DNA of 64,000 nucleotides from JAJRTA01 sp965603125 (GTDB taxonomy: Bacteria > Zixibacteria > MSB-5A5 > GN15 > FEB-12): the NCBI GenBank assembly GCA_965603125.1, contig CBFDBU010000002.1, forward strand, positions 141,089 to 205,088, given 5' to 3'. The stretch's first letter is position 1, and every line of letters begins with the position of its first letter. Position numbers and translations under genes: made by a program. Of the stretch, positions 52,193 to 60,773 are shown one piece after another. Under the pieces are notes generated by a model. The model saw only the letters and a list, made by a program, of their open reading frames with translations. It searched no databases and was not told the DNA's origin.

Positions 52193-52768
52193 TTAGAACC
52201 AGCCCAGTTCGTCCAGTTCCGGTATCTCGCGCCTCATTTCGTAGGCCAGTTCGTCGAGCTCCTCAACCATCTGCTCGATCTTCTCAGCCTTCTTTTCCAG
52301 TTTCTCGGCCCGGGCTTCCAGTTTCTCGGCGTCCCTCTCCATGTCCTGCTCAAGGTCGTCGCCGTCATAAGACGTGAGGAACATCTTGAAGACCCGCCCG
52401 ACGGCTTTCAGCCCGAGCTTCGCCCCACTGACTCCGATTCTTGCCCCCTCCCAGCCGATATTGTGAGCACAGTCGCGAATCTCCAGCGCCCTTAGGTAGA
52501 ACTCCTCGACCAGCTTCTGTTGGTCATCGTCGAGGGCGACACGTCGGTCGTCTACGTAGAGTTCAAAGTCCTCGGTGATTTCAATGCGCTCATCATGCCG
52601 GTCCTGGCTGACGATGACAAGGGTGGCGTCATCCAGATCAATCGAGATTCCGTCATCGTAATAGTAGTGCCGTTGAGATTTCCGCTCGTTCTCGTCGTCA
52701 GCGTCACCGGCGCCGGCAACCGAGAAAGCCGACAGTGACAGTATCAGCAGGCCTGCCAGGTACTTCAT
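52193..52768 (-). CDS. Exported DUF2884/YggN-like protein with C-terminal coiled coil
   Basis: This protein has about 191 residues after start ATG 52768 (GGGAG at good spacing), which gives signal peptide MKYLAGLLILSLSAFSVAGA. The mature N-terminal part (DGISIDLDDATLVIVSQDRH, then ITEDFELYVDDRRVALDDDQ, then QKLVEEFYLRALEI) follows the pattern of DUF2884 (YggN) proteins. The C-terminal ~60 residues are a highly charged coiled coil (AEKLEARAEKLEKKAEKIEQ). It is periplasmic or surface-located. The fold match is from memory and of moderate strength; function is unknown. Confidence 0.78.
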   Translation of the reverse strand: MKYLAGLLILSLSAFSVAGAGDADDENERKSQRHYYYDDGISIDLDDATLVIVSQDRHDERIEITEDFELYVDDRRVALDDDQQKLVEEFYLRALEIRDCAHNIGWEGARIGVSGAKLGLKAVGRVFKMFLTSYDGDDLEQDMERDAEKLEARAEKLEKKAEKIEQMVEELDELAYEMRREIPELDELGWF

Positions 52769-52962
52769 GGGGCTATCTCCCGTTATTGATGTGTTTATCA
52801 TTGAATACGCAACAGACCCGGCAATGTTTCACAGCGGGCCGACGGCCGGACGTACTACACACACGGAAACCAGCGAAGGCTCATCAGCCCACTGTTCTCA
52901 GATTCGGGCATGAAAACGGAGGATGAACCATCCCCCTTCGTTTCACCCGGCTCTGCCGCGGG

Positions 52963-55900
52963 CTACTTCATCAAGACCATTTTCCTGGTTTGTGCGAAGC
53001 CACCGGCCTGCAGGCGGTAGAAATAGATGCCGCTGCTGCACCCGTGTCCATTCCAATCGAAGCTGTGATAGCCGTCCTGCAGGTAGCCCTCGACGAGCGT
53101 TGTCACGCACTGCCCCATGATGTTGTAGATATCCAGCCTCACCAGCGACGCTTCCGGCAGGAAGAATGTAATAACGGTAACCGGATTGAACGGATTGGGG
53201 TAGTTCTGAGCAAGCTGGCACCGCTCCGGAAGGCCCTCGGCTTTGGCCATGTCGTAGGTTTCGACATTGAGGGAAGGATCATAGAAGGCGCCGGCGCGGA
53301 CTACGTGATCAACGTAGAAATACCAGTATCCATCCGGGTCAATCACAGCGGCAGTGACGAAGACGCCGGTGCCGTCGTCGACGGTTGTGCCCGACACAAG
53401 CTGCTGGCTCGGCCCGGTGAAGTGCCCGTAGACGGTGGCGTCCGACACCGCGAAACCACGTTGATCCTGAACGGCGACTACGGCCTGCGCACGGTACTCA
53501 TCATCGGACAGCATCTCCTGGGTAACCTCGATGCTGGAAACGAACAGAGTATCCGACGGCGGCGGTTCGCCGCCCGACTCGATGTACATGAAGTCTATGC
53601 AAATGGAATCAAACGACTGCCTGCCGCTGGTAGTATCGGTATCCACCACCCTGACGTAGACGGTACCGGCAATCCCACCCGGAAGGGATGCCGAGTAGAT
53701 CTCCTCCGCGGCGCTGTTGACCGTCACCAGGGGAAAGAATGCCGCGCCGTCCAATGAATACTCGAAAGCGAAATCGTCATGGTCGTCATTGTCGGGGCGA
53801 TAGGCCTCGACACAGAACGTGACGGCGCCGCCGCTGACAACGTCAAAACTCCAGCCGTGTTCCAGAGTACTGTGGCTGCTTGAAGGATCGATCCGTGAGG
53901 CAACTTCGGTTATAACCTGATAGACGTTGTCGCTGGTGGTGCCCATAGTATAATCACCGAGCACCGTTCCCCTGACCGGCAGGTCCATCTGGGCGAACGA
54001 GAGCGAATAGCCCTGCTGTCCTGTCACGGAAATGTAGTCGACTCGAATAACTGTGTCGGAACCACAGGGACCGGTCGCAGACAGCGACACCGTGTAGTCT
54101 CCCGGATTCCGGTAGATATGATAAGGGTACATCTGCTGTGAAGTGACCCCATCACCGAAGTCCCACTCCCACGCGGTAACATCGGTCGTGAAGAGTGGGG
54201 AGAAATTGACGGCCAACGGTTCCGACCCCGACGTCACGAATGCGGAGAAGTCGGCGATCGGCGAGCCGCCGACAACAATGTGGTCCGTCATTATTACCGT
54301 GTCCAAGCCACCGCAGGCGCCGGTCACGATCAGCGACACGTCATAAGTCCCGGGGTCCATGTAAGTGTGGACCGGGTTCTGCTCACCGGAAGTCTCACCG
54401 TCTCCGAAGCTCCAGTCCCAGGCCGTATTTTCCCCCGTCGACTCGTCAGCGAAACCAACAGTCAGTGGCGCGCAGCCCGATAGCGGCAGGGCCGATAAAT
54501 AGGCTGCGGGCGGATCGACGACGACCACCTCCTCTGCCAGGATGACAGTGTCACGGCCGCACGGCCCGGTCACCGCCAGTGATACTGTGAAAACCCCTAA
54601 AGCCTCATATACGTGGGTCGGATTCCGTTCGTTGGATGTGCCGCCGTCACCGAAATCCCACGCCCAGGCGGTTATCTCACCGGTCGACTCGTCGGCGAAA
54701 GTCACTTGCAGTGGCCGACACCCGGAAACGGGCGAACTGGAGAATGCCGCGAGTGGTTGCTCGCTCACCCTGACGTAGCCCGACCGGACGAGGCGGTCGG
54801 AACCCTCGGGGCCGGATACCGTCAGAGAGACTGTGTAGACTCCCGGCCTGTCATAAGTGTGAGCCGGGTTTCGTTCTCCGGACATACTGCCGTCACCGAA
54901 ATCCCATGACCAGGAGACGATTTCACCATCCGATCCGTCAACGAACGAAACCACCAATGGTGCGCACCCTGCCGTGGGTGCACCGGAGAAGGCCGCCGTC
55001 GGACCACCGGTGACAACATCGGAAACAACAATGTAGTCAACCTTCGTCTCCGTTGCCGATCCGGACGGGCCGCTCACTGTCAGCGACACGGTGAAGCTGC
55101 CGCTATCAGCAAAGGTATGCGACGGGTTGGCCTCGGCAGATGTCTGGCCGTCACCGAAATCCCACGCCCAACCCGCTATTTCCCCTGCCGACTGATCAGT
55201 GAAACTGACCGTCAGTGGCAGCGGGCCGGAAGTTGGCGAACCGGAGAAGTCCGCTGTCGGGACATCGGAAACAACAATATAGTCAACCTTCGTCTCCGTT
55301 GCCGATCCGGACGGGCCGCTCACTGTCAGCGACACGGTGAAGCTGCCGTTGCCGGCAAAGGTATGCGAAGGGTTAGTCTCGACAGACATCTGGCCATCAC
55401 CGAAATCCCACGCCCAACTCACGATATTCCCCGCCGACTGATCAGTGAAATTGACCGTCAGCGGCGGTAGGCCGGAGGTCGGTGAACCGGAGAAGGCCGC
55501 CGAGAGAGCAACATCTTCGGTTCGGACGCTGAGGACATTCGAGAGCGCTGACCAGTTGGGGACTTCGTCGGCCGCCCGAATAACGAAGTAGTACTCTGTC
55601 GACGGTTGTAAGTTCCTGACAATGTATGTCTCCGTTACCCCCGCTGTCTGCGGAGTCATCGGCAACAGCCCGCCGGACTGAGCCGAGAAGTTGTTAACCA
55701 ATGCCGTTGAGTCCGTTGACCAGCGCAAGTCGTAAGTACTACAGGTGCCTACGTTGCCGTCATCGCCCGGAGCCGACCAGGTCAGACTGACCGTCGTGGC
55801 CGTGATACCGCCCGCTACAGCACTACCGGGGGCGATCTGGGCGATTATCGTCGTCCATCCGGTCAGCGAAAGAGCGATGACACTTCGAACAACACGCGTT

Positions 55901-55968
55901 CGCAATCCATATTCTGCCCGGCGCTCGGTGATCTCCATCGCAGGCGTAACATCCTTGTCGGTTCTCAT
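52963..55968 (-). CDS. Large PKD-repeat surface protein with C-terminal sorting-type domain
   Basis: The 1001-residue protein has an N-terminal signal segment (VRSVIALSLTGWTTIIAQIA) and an FnIII domain (~35-150, TTVSLTWSAPGDDGNVGT ... STEYYFVIRAADEVPNWSAL). Six PKD domains follow (~155-655), each with W.WDFGDG....NP.HTY/F...G.Y/FTVSL.V.G. A beta-sandwich domain follows (~680-800). Near residue 905 NYPNPFNPVTVITFFLPE opens a C-terminal domain ending GIYFYRLQAGGFAQTRKMVLMK. That tail is the FlgD-like/T9SS-type-A-like secretion domain widespread in FCB bacteria. PKD copies 1 and 2 are nearly identical at DNA level (period 246 bp). Likely role: adhesion or matrix scaffold. Confidence 0.9.
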   Translation of the reverse strand: MRTDKDVTPAMEITERRAEYGLRTRVVRSVIALSLTGWTTIIAQIAPGSAVAGGITATTVSLTWSAPGDDGNVGTCSTYDLRWSTDSTALVNNFSAQSGGLLPMTPQTAGVTETYIVRNLQPSTEYYFVIRAADEVPNWSALSNVLSVRTEDVALSAAFSGSPTSGLPPLTVNFTDQSAGNIVSWAWDFGDGQMSVETNPSHTFAGNGSFTVSLTVSGPSGSATETKVDYIVVSDVPTADFSGSPTSGPLPLTVSFTDQSAGEIAGWAWDFGDGQTSAEANPSHTFADSGSFTVSLTVSGPSGSATETKVDYIVVSDVVTGGPTAAFSGAPTAGCAPLVVSFVDGSDGEIVSWSWDFGDGSMSGERNPAHTYDRPGVYTVSLTVSGPEGSDRLVRSGYVRVSEQPLAAFSSSPVSGCRPLQVTFADESTGEITAWAWDFGDGGTSNERNPTHVYEALGVFTVSLAVTGPCGRDTVILAEEVVVVDPPAAYLSALPLSGCAPLTVGFADESTGENTAWDWSFGDGETSGEQNPVHTYMDPGTYDVSLIVTGACGGLDTVIMTDHIVVGGSPIADFSAFVTSGSEPLAVNFSPLFTTDVTAWEWDFGDGVTSQQMYPYHIYRNPGDYTVSLSATGPCGSDTVIRVDYISVTGQQGYSLSFAQMDLPVRGTVLGDYTMGTTSDNVYQVITEVASRIDPSSSHSTLEHGWSFDVVSGGAVTFCVEAYRPDNDDHDDFAFEYSLDGAAFFPLVTVNSAAEEIYSASLPGGIAGTVYVRVVDTDTTSGRQSFDSICIDFMYIESGGEPPPSDTLFVSSIEVTQEMLSDDEYRAQAVVAVQDQRGFAVSDATVYGHFTGPSQQLVSGTTVDDGTGVFVTAAVIDPDGYWYFYVDHVVRAGAFYDPSLNVETYDMAKAEGLPERCQLAQNYPNPFNPVTVITFFLPEASLVRLDIYNIMGQCVTTLVEGYLQDGYHSFDWNGHGCSSGIYFYRLQAGGFAQTRKMVLMK
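55016..55500 (-). repeat. 246-bp near-identical tandem copies within the PKD region
   Basis: The block from 55016 is repeated from 55262 with few changes (for example the same stretch of roughly 90 bases around AGTCAACCTTCGTCTCCGTT in both). The 82-codon period equals one PKD domain, so domain number can vary by slippage or recombination. Identity falls off toward the other PKD copies, which points to recent duplication of one domain. Confidence 0.75.
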
Positions 55969-56238
55969 TCACTTCCCAGGCCGATCCTCAGGAAGTCACA
56001 CCCGCGACACCCCTGAAGACAGCGTCACTCCGAAAAAGGTCGGTATCTGGAAATCCGTTGGCTACAAAAACATCTGTGTCTCTTGCAGTTTCTGCCGGTT
56101 CGGCTCAGAGATCAGGAGAGTCCCTGCAGGCGGCGCTCGGTATATCGGTAAATTACGAACGCGATATAGAGTGGATGAGCTCTCGGGAAGAACTCAACGG
56201 CAGCCGGGTCACCGGGGCGGTCTGACAGCCCGCTCCGG

Positions 56239-57639
56239 CTAATCGACCGAGTGCACTTCGATCAGGTTGAATGTCCGACCGGAAACCACAAAATCCGGAT
56301 GGCGGCTTTGCCCGCTCAAATGTCCGTCGGTATCGTAAAACTCGACCAAAATATCGTGAACTCCGGGCTCCAACTCGAAGTCGCCGACATGGATTCTGCC
56401 GGGCAGGTACTGGCTCGAACGAAGGTCGGCATTCTCGATCAGGTCCGTGCCGATATCGATGGCCGCTTTCTTAAGCCAGCCACCCAGCCCGCCGGTGTCG
56501 GCCTCTTTCTTGAGCTTGTGGGCAGCCAGACCTTTGGAGATGGCTCTCGCCAGCGTGCGCAGGTAGATCAGAGACTTCCTAGCCGCGAATGTCTCCTCGG
56601 CCACGCGGCCCACGTCCTCTAAGAGCTGCAATTGACCGAGTGGTCGGCCTTCCGACAGAACCCGGATCGAACCGACAATAGACGGCCGCGAGACGATCTT
56701 CGGTATTGAGAACTTGAAATAGTAATCGGCCGACACTTTTATCGGCAGATGACCATACTCCGCCTGCTCATATTCCGGGTCGTCATACAGCACCTGGACC
56801 AGGTCGAGATCCTTGTCGGTCCTTATCCTCAGGTTCAGAGCTTCCTTCACCGGTGGCAGTCCAACCAGGGCGACCACGCTGAGAATCGCTCCGCTGGGAG
56901 ATTGGTACTTGACCTCGGGGAGGGGGAAATCGTATATGTGCGGCTGGGAGCGGAAAGCCTCGACCAGGAAATCATAGTCGATCCGGGCGTCATCCATTTT
57001 GCCGTCCGCCGCGTACATGTGCATGCTCAAGTAGCGGGCGAAAGCGTCATTATGGAACCTGACCTTGTCGACGTTATAGTCTATCTTGACCCGCCCGGTG
57101 TCATCGGGAGAACCGCGCTGCAATTGGGTCGCGGCGTCGGTGTATTTCTGTTCCAGCAACTCGAGCTTGAGATTGGCGCGTCGTATTTCAACAAAGCCGG
57201 CCTGGAAATCGCTCAACGCTATGTAGTTGAGGGCCTTGATCAGATTGGTGTAGAGCACCTCGTAATCCTCTCCGGCATACTCCAGCACGTTGTCATTGAG
57301 AAGGAACGAGGCGACCGCCCGCGACACCGACTTGGTAAACAATTCCTCAGCGGCCTCTTCGGCAAGGTGCAGCTTGGCGTTGCTGAATTCATGGTCGCCG
57401 GCATAGTGGCCTAACAGGCCGGCGTCAATGAAATAGAGGAGCCGGTCTTTCTCGGCGTACTGGTTGTCCTCCCGGGCGAGTTCGAGCTTCTGCAGGGCGG
57501 CTTCGGGACGACCGGAGCGCAACTCGGCCGTGATCGGTTCATAGAAACCTTTCCTGGTAGCTACGGAACTGCATCCGACCAGCCCGGAAAGAACCGCCGC
57601 AAGGACGAGCAGTCTAAGCATGTGGGAACGAGGTGTCAC
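56239..57639 (-). CDS. COG3014-family outer-membrane lipoprotein
   Basis: This 466-residue protein has lipobox LSGLVGC (Cys23) and then a helical, TPR-like N-terminal part (AALQKLELAREDNQYAEKDR, LLYFIDAGLLGHYAGDHEFS) followed by a beta-rich half. These are hallmarks of COG3014 lipoproteins. In other genomes this family is encoded beside LpoB-like penicillin-binding-protein activators, exactly as here: the LpoB-like gene ends 6 bases upstream. A role in supporting peptidoglycan synthesis from the outer membrane is inferred. The start is GTG 57639 or ATG 57621; both give an intact signal peptide. Confidence 0.83.
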   Translation of the reverse strand: MTPRSHMLRLLVLAAVLSGLVGCSSVATRKGFYEPITAELRSGRPEAALQKLELAREDNQYAEKDRLLYFIDAGLLGHYAGDHEFSNAKLHLAEEAAEELFTKSVSRAVASFLLNDNVLEYAGEDYEVLYTNLIKALNYIALSDFQAGFVEIRRANLKLELLEQKYTDAATQLQRGSPDDTGRVKIDYNVDKVRFHNDAFARYLSMHMYAADGKMDDARIDYDFLVEAFRSQPHIYDFPLPEVKYQSPSGAILSVVALVGLPPVKEALNLRIRTDKDLDLVQVLYDDPEYEQAEYGHLPIKVSADYYFKFSIPKIVSRPSIVGSIRVLSEGRPLGQLQLLEDVGRVAEETFAARKSLIYLRTLARAISKGLAAHKLKKEADTGGLGGWLKKAAIDIGTDLIENADLRSSQYLPGRIHVGDFELEPGVHDILVEFYDTDGHLSGQSRHPDFVVSGRTFNLIEVHSVD

Positions 57640-57645
57640 CGGGAC

Positions 57646-58245
57646 TTACCATTTGCGGCTGCCCTGGGATATCCCCTTCTTGATCTTCTTGGTCTGAATC
57701 CAGACTTTCTCCATGCTTTCGATGTTGATCAGTTCAAGATCGGTCTGGTAGAAGACCACCCGGTTACCGCCTTCCTGGTCGGTGATCGTCTTGATGGCTC
57801 CCTGGAGGATAAAATCAGCCCCCGTCTCTTCGCGCAGGCGCTTGGCTGTTTCTTTGGAGGCGAATTCCTGTTGCTCGAAACGTTCCTCACGGATTTCCGA
57901 GCGCTGTTCCTTGCTGGCGACAAACCTGATCTGGGCGGAGTTAATCAACTCACGTTCGAAATCAGAGATAAATGTCTCCATGGCGATGTGTTCGGACGTA
58001 AGGTTCCTGATCGTGGCCACCGTCACCACCGGCTTGGCTCCCTTGGCGACGGCATAGTCCGTCAGCCAGGGCCGTGAGAGGCAATCGGCGATCATCTCCC
58101 GGGCCACCAGTCGCGAGTCAGTGTCGTTCCAGCGGCCGCTCAGGTCGGTCACGGTCTCAGTATCGAGACGAGTTACGGTCTTTCCGCCGCCACAGCCCAA
58201 CGGCAGGCAGGCCACCAGCACCAAGAGCAATAGTTTCTTCATCAC
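57646..58245 (-). CDS. LpoB-like penicillin-binding-protein activator lipoprotein
   Basis: This 199-residue lipoprotein begins MMKKLLLLVLVACLPLGC (lipobox LPLGC, Cys18) and then GGGKTVTRLDTETVTDLSGRWNDTD, the usual LpoB leader. The globular domain has VVTVATIRNLTSEHIAMETF, FVASKEQRSEIREER and GADFILQGAIKTI. LpoB reaches through the peptidoglycan to stimulate class-A PBPs. The long disordered linker of E. coli LpoB is absent, as in many non-enteric homologues. It is the first gene of a pair with the COG3014 lipoprotein. Confidence 0.88.
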   Translation of the reverse strand: MMKKLLLLVLVACLPLGCGGGKTVTRLDTETVTDLSGRWNDTDSRLVAREMIADCLSRPWLTDYAVAKGAKPVVTVATIRNLTSEHIAMETFISDFERELINSAQIRFVASKEQRSEIREERFEQQEFASKETAKRLREETGADFILQGAIKTITDQEGGNRVVFYQTDLELINIESMEKVWIQTKKIKKGISQGSRKW

Positions 58246-58408
58246 AACTCCTGTTCCTTAGTTTCAGGTTAGCAGGTATGATCCGTTTCTGGCCGGAAAG
58301 CTACCGGAGCGGTTTTGGCGTGGCAAGTTTTTTTGCAAGCCGATTGCCCGGGCTGCGCTTGTCAAGCGCTTCCCTTATCGTTTCCGTTGCATCGCAGCAG
58401 GGCGGCCT

Positions 58409-59266
58409 CTATTCGGGCCTTCCTCCGACCATCCGAACAGTAACGTTAGGGTAGGGTATCTCGATTCCCTTCTCCTCGAACTTCTTTTTCAACCTCTGGT
58501 TGAACTCGCGCCCAATCCCCCACTGCTTAATGGGTTTGGTTTTGAGGCGCGCTTTGATCATCACGGCAGAGTCGCTGAACTGATCGAGCCCGAGGATCTC
58601 CAGCGGCTCAAGGATATCCTCCGCAAAGGCAGGGTCCTGCCTCAGCTCCCGCCCCACCTCGTGAAGGACTTCGGTCACTTGATCGACATCTTCGCCGTAG
58701 CCGACGCCAAGGTCAAGCACCCAGTAGGAGTAGTCCTTGGTCATGTTGGTGACCAGATCGATCTTCCCGTTGCGGACATAATGCACACTGCCGGATAAGT
58801 CACGGAGAACAGTCTGGCGCAGGTTGACCTTTTCGACCAGCCCGCTCTTGCCGGCGATCTGTACGACATCGCCCACCCTGATCTGATCCTCGAGGAGAAT
58901 GAAGAAGCCGCTGATCACGTCCTGGACCAGTTGCTGCGCGCCAAAGGCAACCGCAACGCCGACGATGCCGGCCGCCGCCAGCACCGGTCCGATCCTGATG
59001 CCCAGTTCGTCGAGCGCCATAACCACCGCCACCGCCAGCACCGCCACGTTAACCGCGGACAGCACCACCGACCGGAGCGTGTCAAGACGTTTCCGGGTTT
59101 CCACAGGGGCCTCGTCACTCAGCATGCGAGCGAACAAACGCCGCAGAAGATTCCGGCCGATCCACAGGACGAGTACGGTCAGGACAATTATTACCAGCAG
59201 CCTTAACCCCGTGGTCAGCAGCCAGTCAATAACCGGTTTGAGATAGCTTTCAATATCCATCGTCAC
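58409..59266 (-). CDS. Small-conductance mechanosensitive channel (MscS family)
   Basis: This 285-residue membrane protein has three N-terminal helices (residues ~13-40, 60-85 and 90-110). The pore helix and beta domain carry the MscS signature VAFGAQQLVQDVISGFFILLEDQIRVGDVV, then SGLVEKVNLRQTVLRD and VRNGKI. The C-terminal alpha/beta domain ends IPYPNVTVRM. Size matches E. coli MscS. It releases solutes on hypo-osmotic shock. The gene stands alone; the neighbouring LpoB pair is 163 bases downstream. Confidence 0.93.
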   Translation of the reverse strand: MTMDIESYLKPVIDWLLTTGLRLLVIIVLTVLVLWIGRNLLRRLFARMLSDEAPVETRKRLDTLRSVVLSAVNVAVLAVAVVMALDELGIRIGPVLAAAGIVGVAVAFGAQQLVQDVISGFFILLEDQIRVGDVVQIAGKSGLVEKVNLRQTVLRDLSGSVHYVRNGKIDLVTNMTKDYSYWVLDLGVGYGEDVDQVTEVLHEVGRELRQDPAFAEDILEPLEILGLDQFSDSAVMIKARLKTKPIKQWGIGREFNQRLKKKFEEKGIEIPYPNVTVRMVGGRPE

Positions 59267-59792
59267 TCCTTGCGCCGTGCGCCGCCTAAAAACCTGCCCT
59301 CATTGTTTTCCTGCGCGGTCGGTGTGAGAGCGGGCCGTCGCGCTCTTGATTGCACCTCCCCCCAATCCCGACAATCAAAAGGAACTGCAGCCCCTGCCGT
59401 TTGTCAAGCGATGCCGTCAAGCCCCTGACGACAGGGAAACGACCGGGTTTCTCCTGTGAACGTTCAGCCTGTAACTGCGAACGGGGACCCTGCGAAAGTC
59501 ATCGCAATTGAGGTTTGACATTGACGAGAGCATCCTGAAGGCGCATATTCTATCGAGCACAGGAACGGCGACGTTGTGCAGCGCGGAGACACTACCGGCG
59601 GTCTGACACGGGCGCTGTATCGAGCCATAGCCGAAGCTGACGAAAACCCGGGCCGAGCGTCGCCGCGGAACATAGCTGTCGTGAATTCGTAAACTATAGT
59701 TAAGCAGGACTGATCAAGGTCGCACATACAACTGAGGTTGACCACCCCTGTGCCGGGGGCGCCCTATGTCCCCGCAGATTGGAGGTAGCGCC
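59267..59792. other. Intergenic region with a possible decayed coding remnant
   Basis: No confirmed gene lies in these 526 bases. On the plus strand, 59525-59692 is an open frame of 55 codons without a good start (REHPEGAYSIEHRNGDVV ... RALYRAIAEADENPGRAS, ending TAA). Its composition is protein-like and could be the tail of a lost gene. TTGACG (59521-59526) and TATTCT (59546-59551) lie 19 bases apart and could be a weak promoter. GGAGG before 59793 is the ribosome site of the next gene. Confidence 0.35.
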
Positions 59793-60773
59793 ATGAACGT
59801 CAAGGACCTCTCCCGGATCGTGACGCTGTCGGCGGTTCTGGCAGTGTCTTCCCCGCCGGCCGGAAACGCCGACGAAACCAGGGAACACGAAACGCGCTCC
59901 CCTGACACCAGCATCGCCCGTGTGCTGGAATGCAGCGCGCCGATCGGGATCAATCGCCCTGATGATCCCGCTGTCGCCACGGGAACGCGCCTGACGCAGC
60001 AGGACACGCTCTACGTCCCCGCCGGGGCGCAGGTGACATTACTTTTTCACGATGGCCGGGTGGTGCAGTTCGAGGGACCAACGACGATAGGCCTGCAGTC
60101 CGGGTCAACCGGCGACAGCAAGGGACTTCTGACCAGGCTGGCCGGATCGTTGAGAGAATTGCTCTTCTCCAGTACCGATGCCGGCCAGGACGTTCAATTG
60201 GGAGTTCGCGACATCGGCCTGGCCTCCCGGGAGAGCCTCAAAGTCCCCCGCCTGATCCTGCCCATACCCAACACCAGTTTGAAAGAGGCGCCCCGGCAAC
60301 TGAGATGGCAGCCGGTGGAGGGAGTGTTCCTTTACTCCCTGTCCCTTTTCGACAACAACCAACTCCTGTGGCAGGGGACAACCAGGAACAACTTCGTCGA
60401 TATTGCAACGACCGACCTGAACCTGGCGCCGGGCGCTGAGTACACCTGGACTGTGGAGGCTGTCGTCGGCAATTCTTCGCTGCGTTCGCAGCCGGCGACG
60501 TTCTCTATTCTCAATCAGAGACTCGTGACGCAACTGAACAATGTCCTGGCTGATATTGACAACATGTCTCTGGACGGAAAACTGGCCGCCAGGTTGAAGC
60601 TGATCGCGCTGAGTGATTTCAACCTGAGGGACGCCTGCTTTGCGCAGGTGCAGGAAATCAGCGAGAGCGATCCCAGCGACTTTGCAGCGCGCATGATGAA
60701 GGCGAAGTTGCTCGAAGACATGGGCCTGTACGACCGGGCCGCTGAGATATACAAGGCTCTGCTGTTCAAATGA
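59793..60773 (+). CDS. Exported FecR-like protein with C-terminal TPR-like helices
   Basis: This protein of about 326 residues starts at ATG 59793, fixed by GGAGG 8 bases upstream. A signal segment (VTLSAVLAVSSPPAGNA) leads to a FecR-like beta domain (IGINRPDDPAVATGTRLTQQ, then DTLYVPAGAQVTLLFHDGRV, then VQFEGPTTIGL). A domain resembling Ig/FnIII follows (RQLRWQPVEGVFLYSLSLFD ... EYTWTVEAVVGN). The C-terminal ~70 residues are helical with a TPR-like end (AARMMKAKLLEDMGLYDRAAE). The stop overlaps the start of the CHASE2-SpoIIE gene (ATGA), so the two are co-translated and probably work together in envelope sensing. Confidence 0.8.
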   Translation: MNVKDLSRIVTLSAVLAVSSPPAGNADETREHETRSPDTSIARVLECSAPIGINRPDDPAVATGTRLTQQDTLYVPAGAQVTLLFHDGRVVQFEGPTTIGLQSGSTGDSKGLLTRLAGSLRELLFSSTDAGQDVQLGVRDIGLASRESLKVPRLILPIPNTSLKEAPRQLRWQPVEGVFLYSLSLFDNNQLLWQGTTRNNFVDIATTDLNLAPGAEYTWTVEAVVGNSSLRSQPATFSILNQRLVTQLNNVLADIDNMSLDGKLAARLKLIALSDFNLRDACFAQVQEISESDPSDFAARMMKAKLLEDMGLYDRAAEIYKALLFK

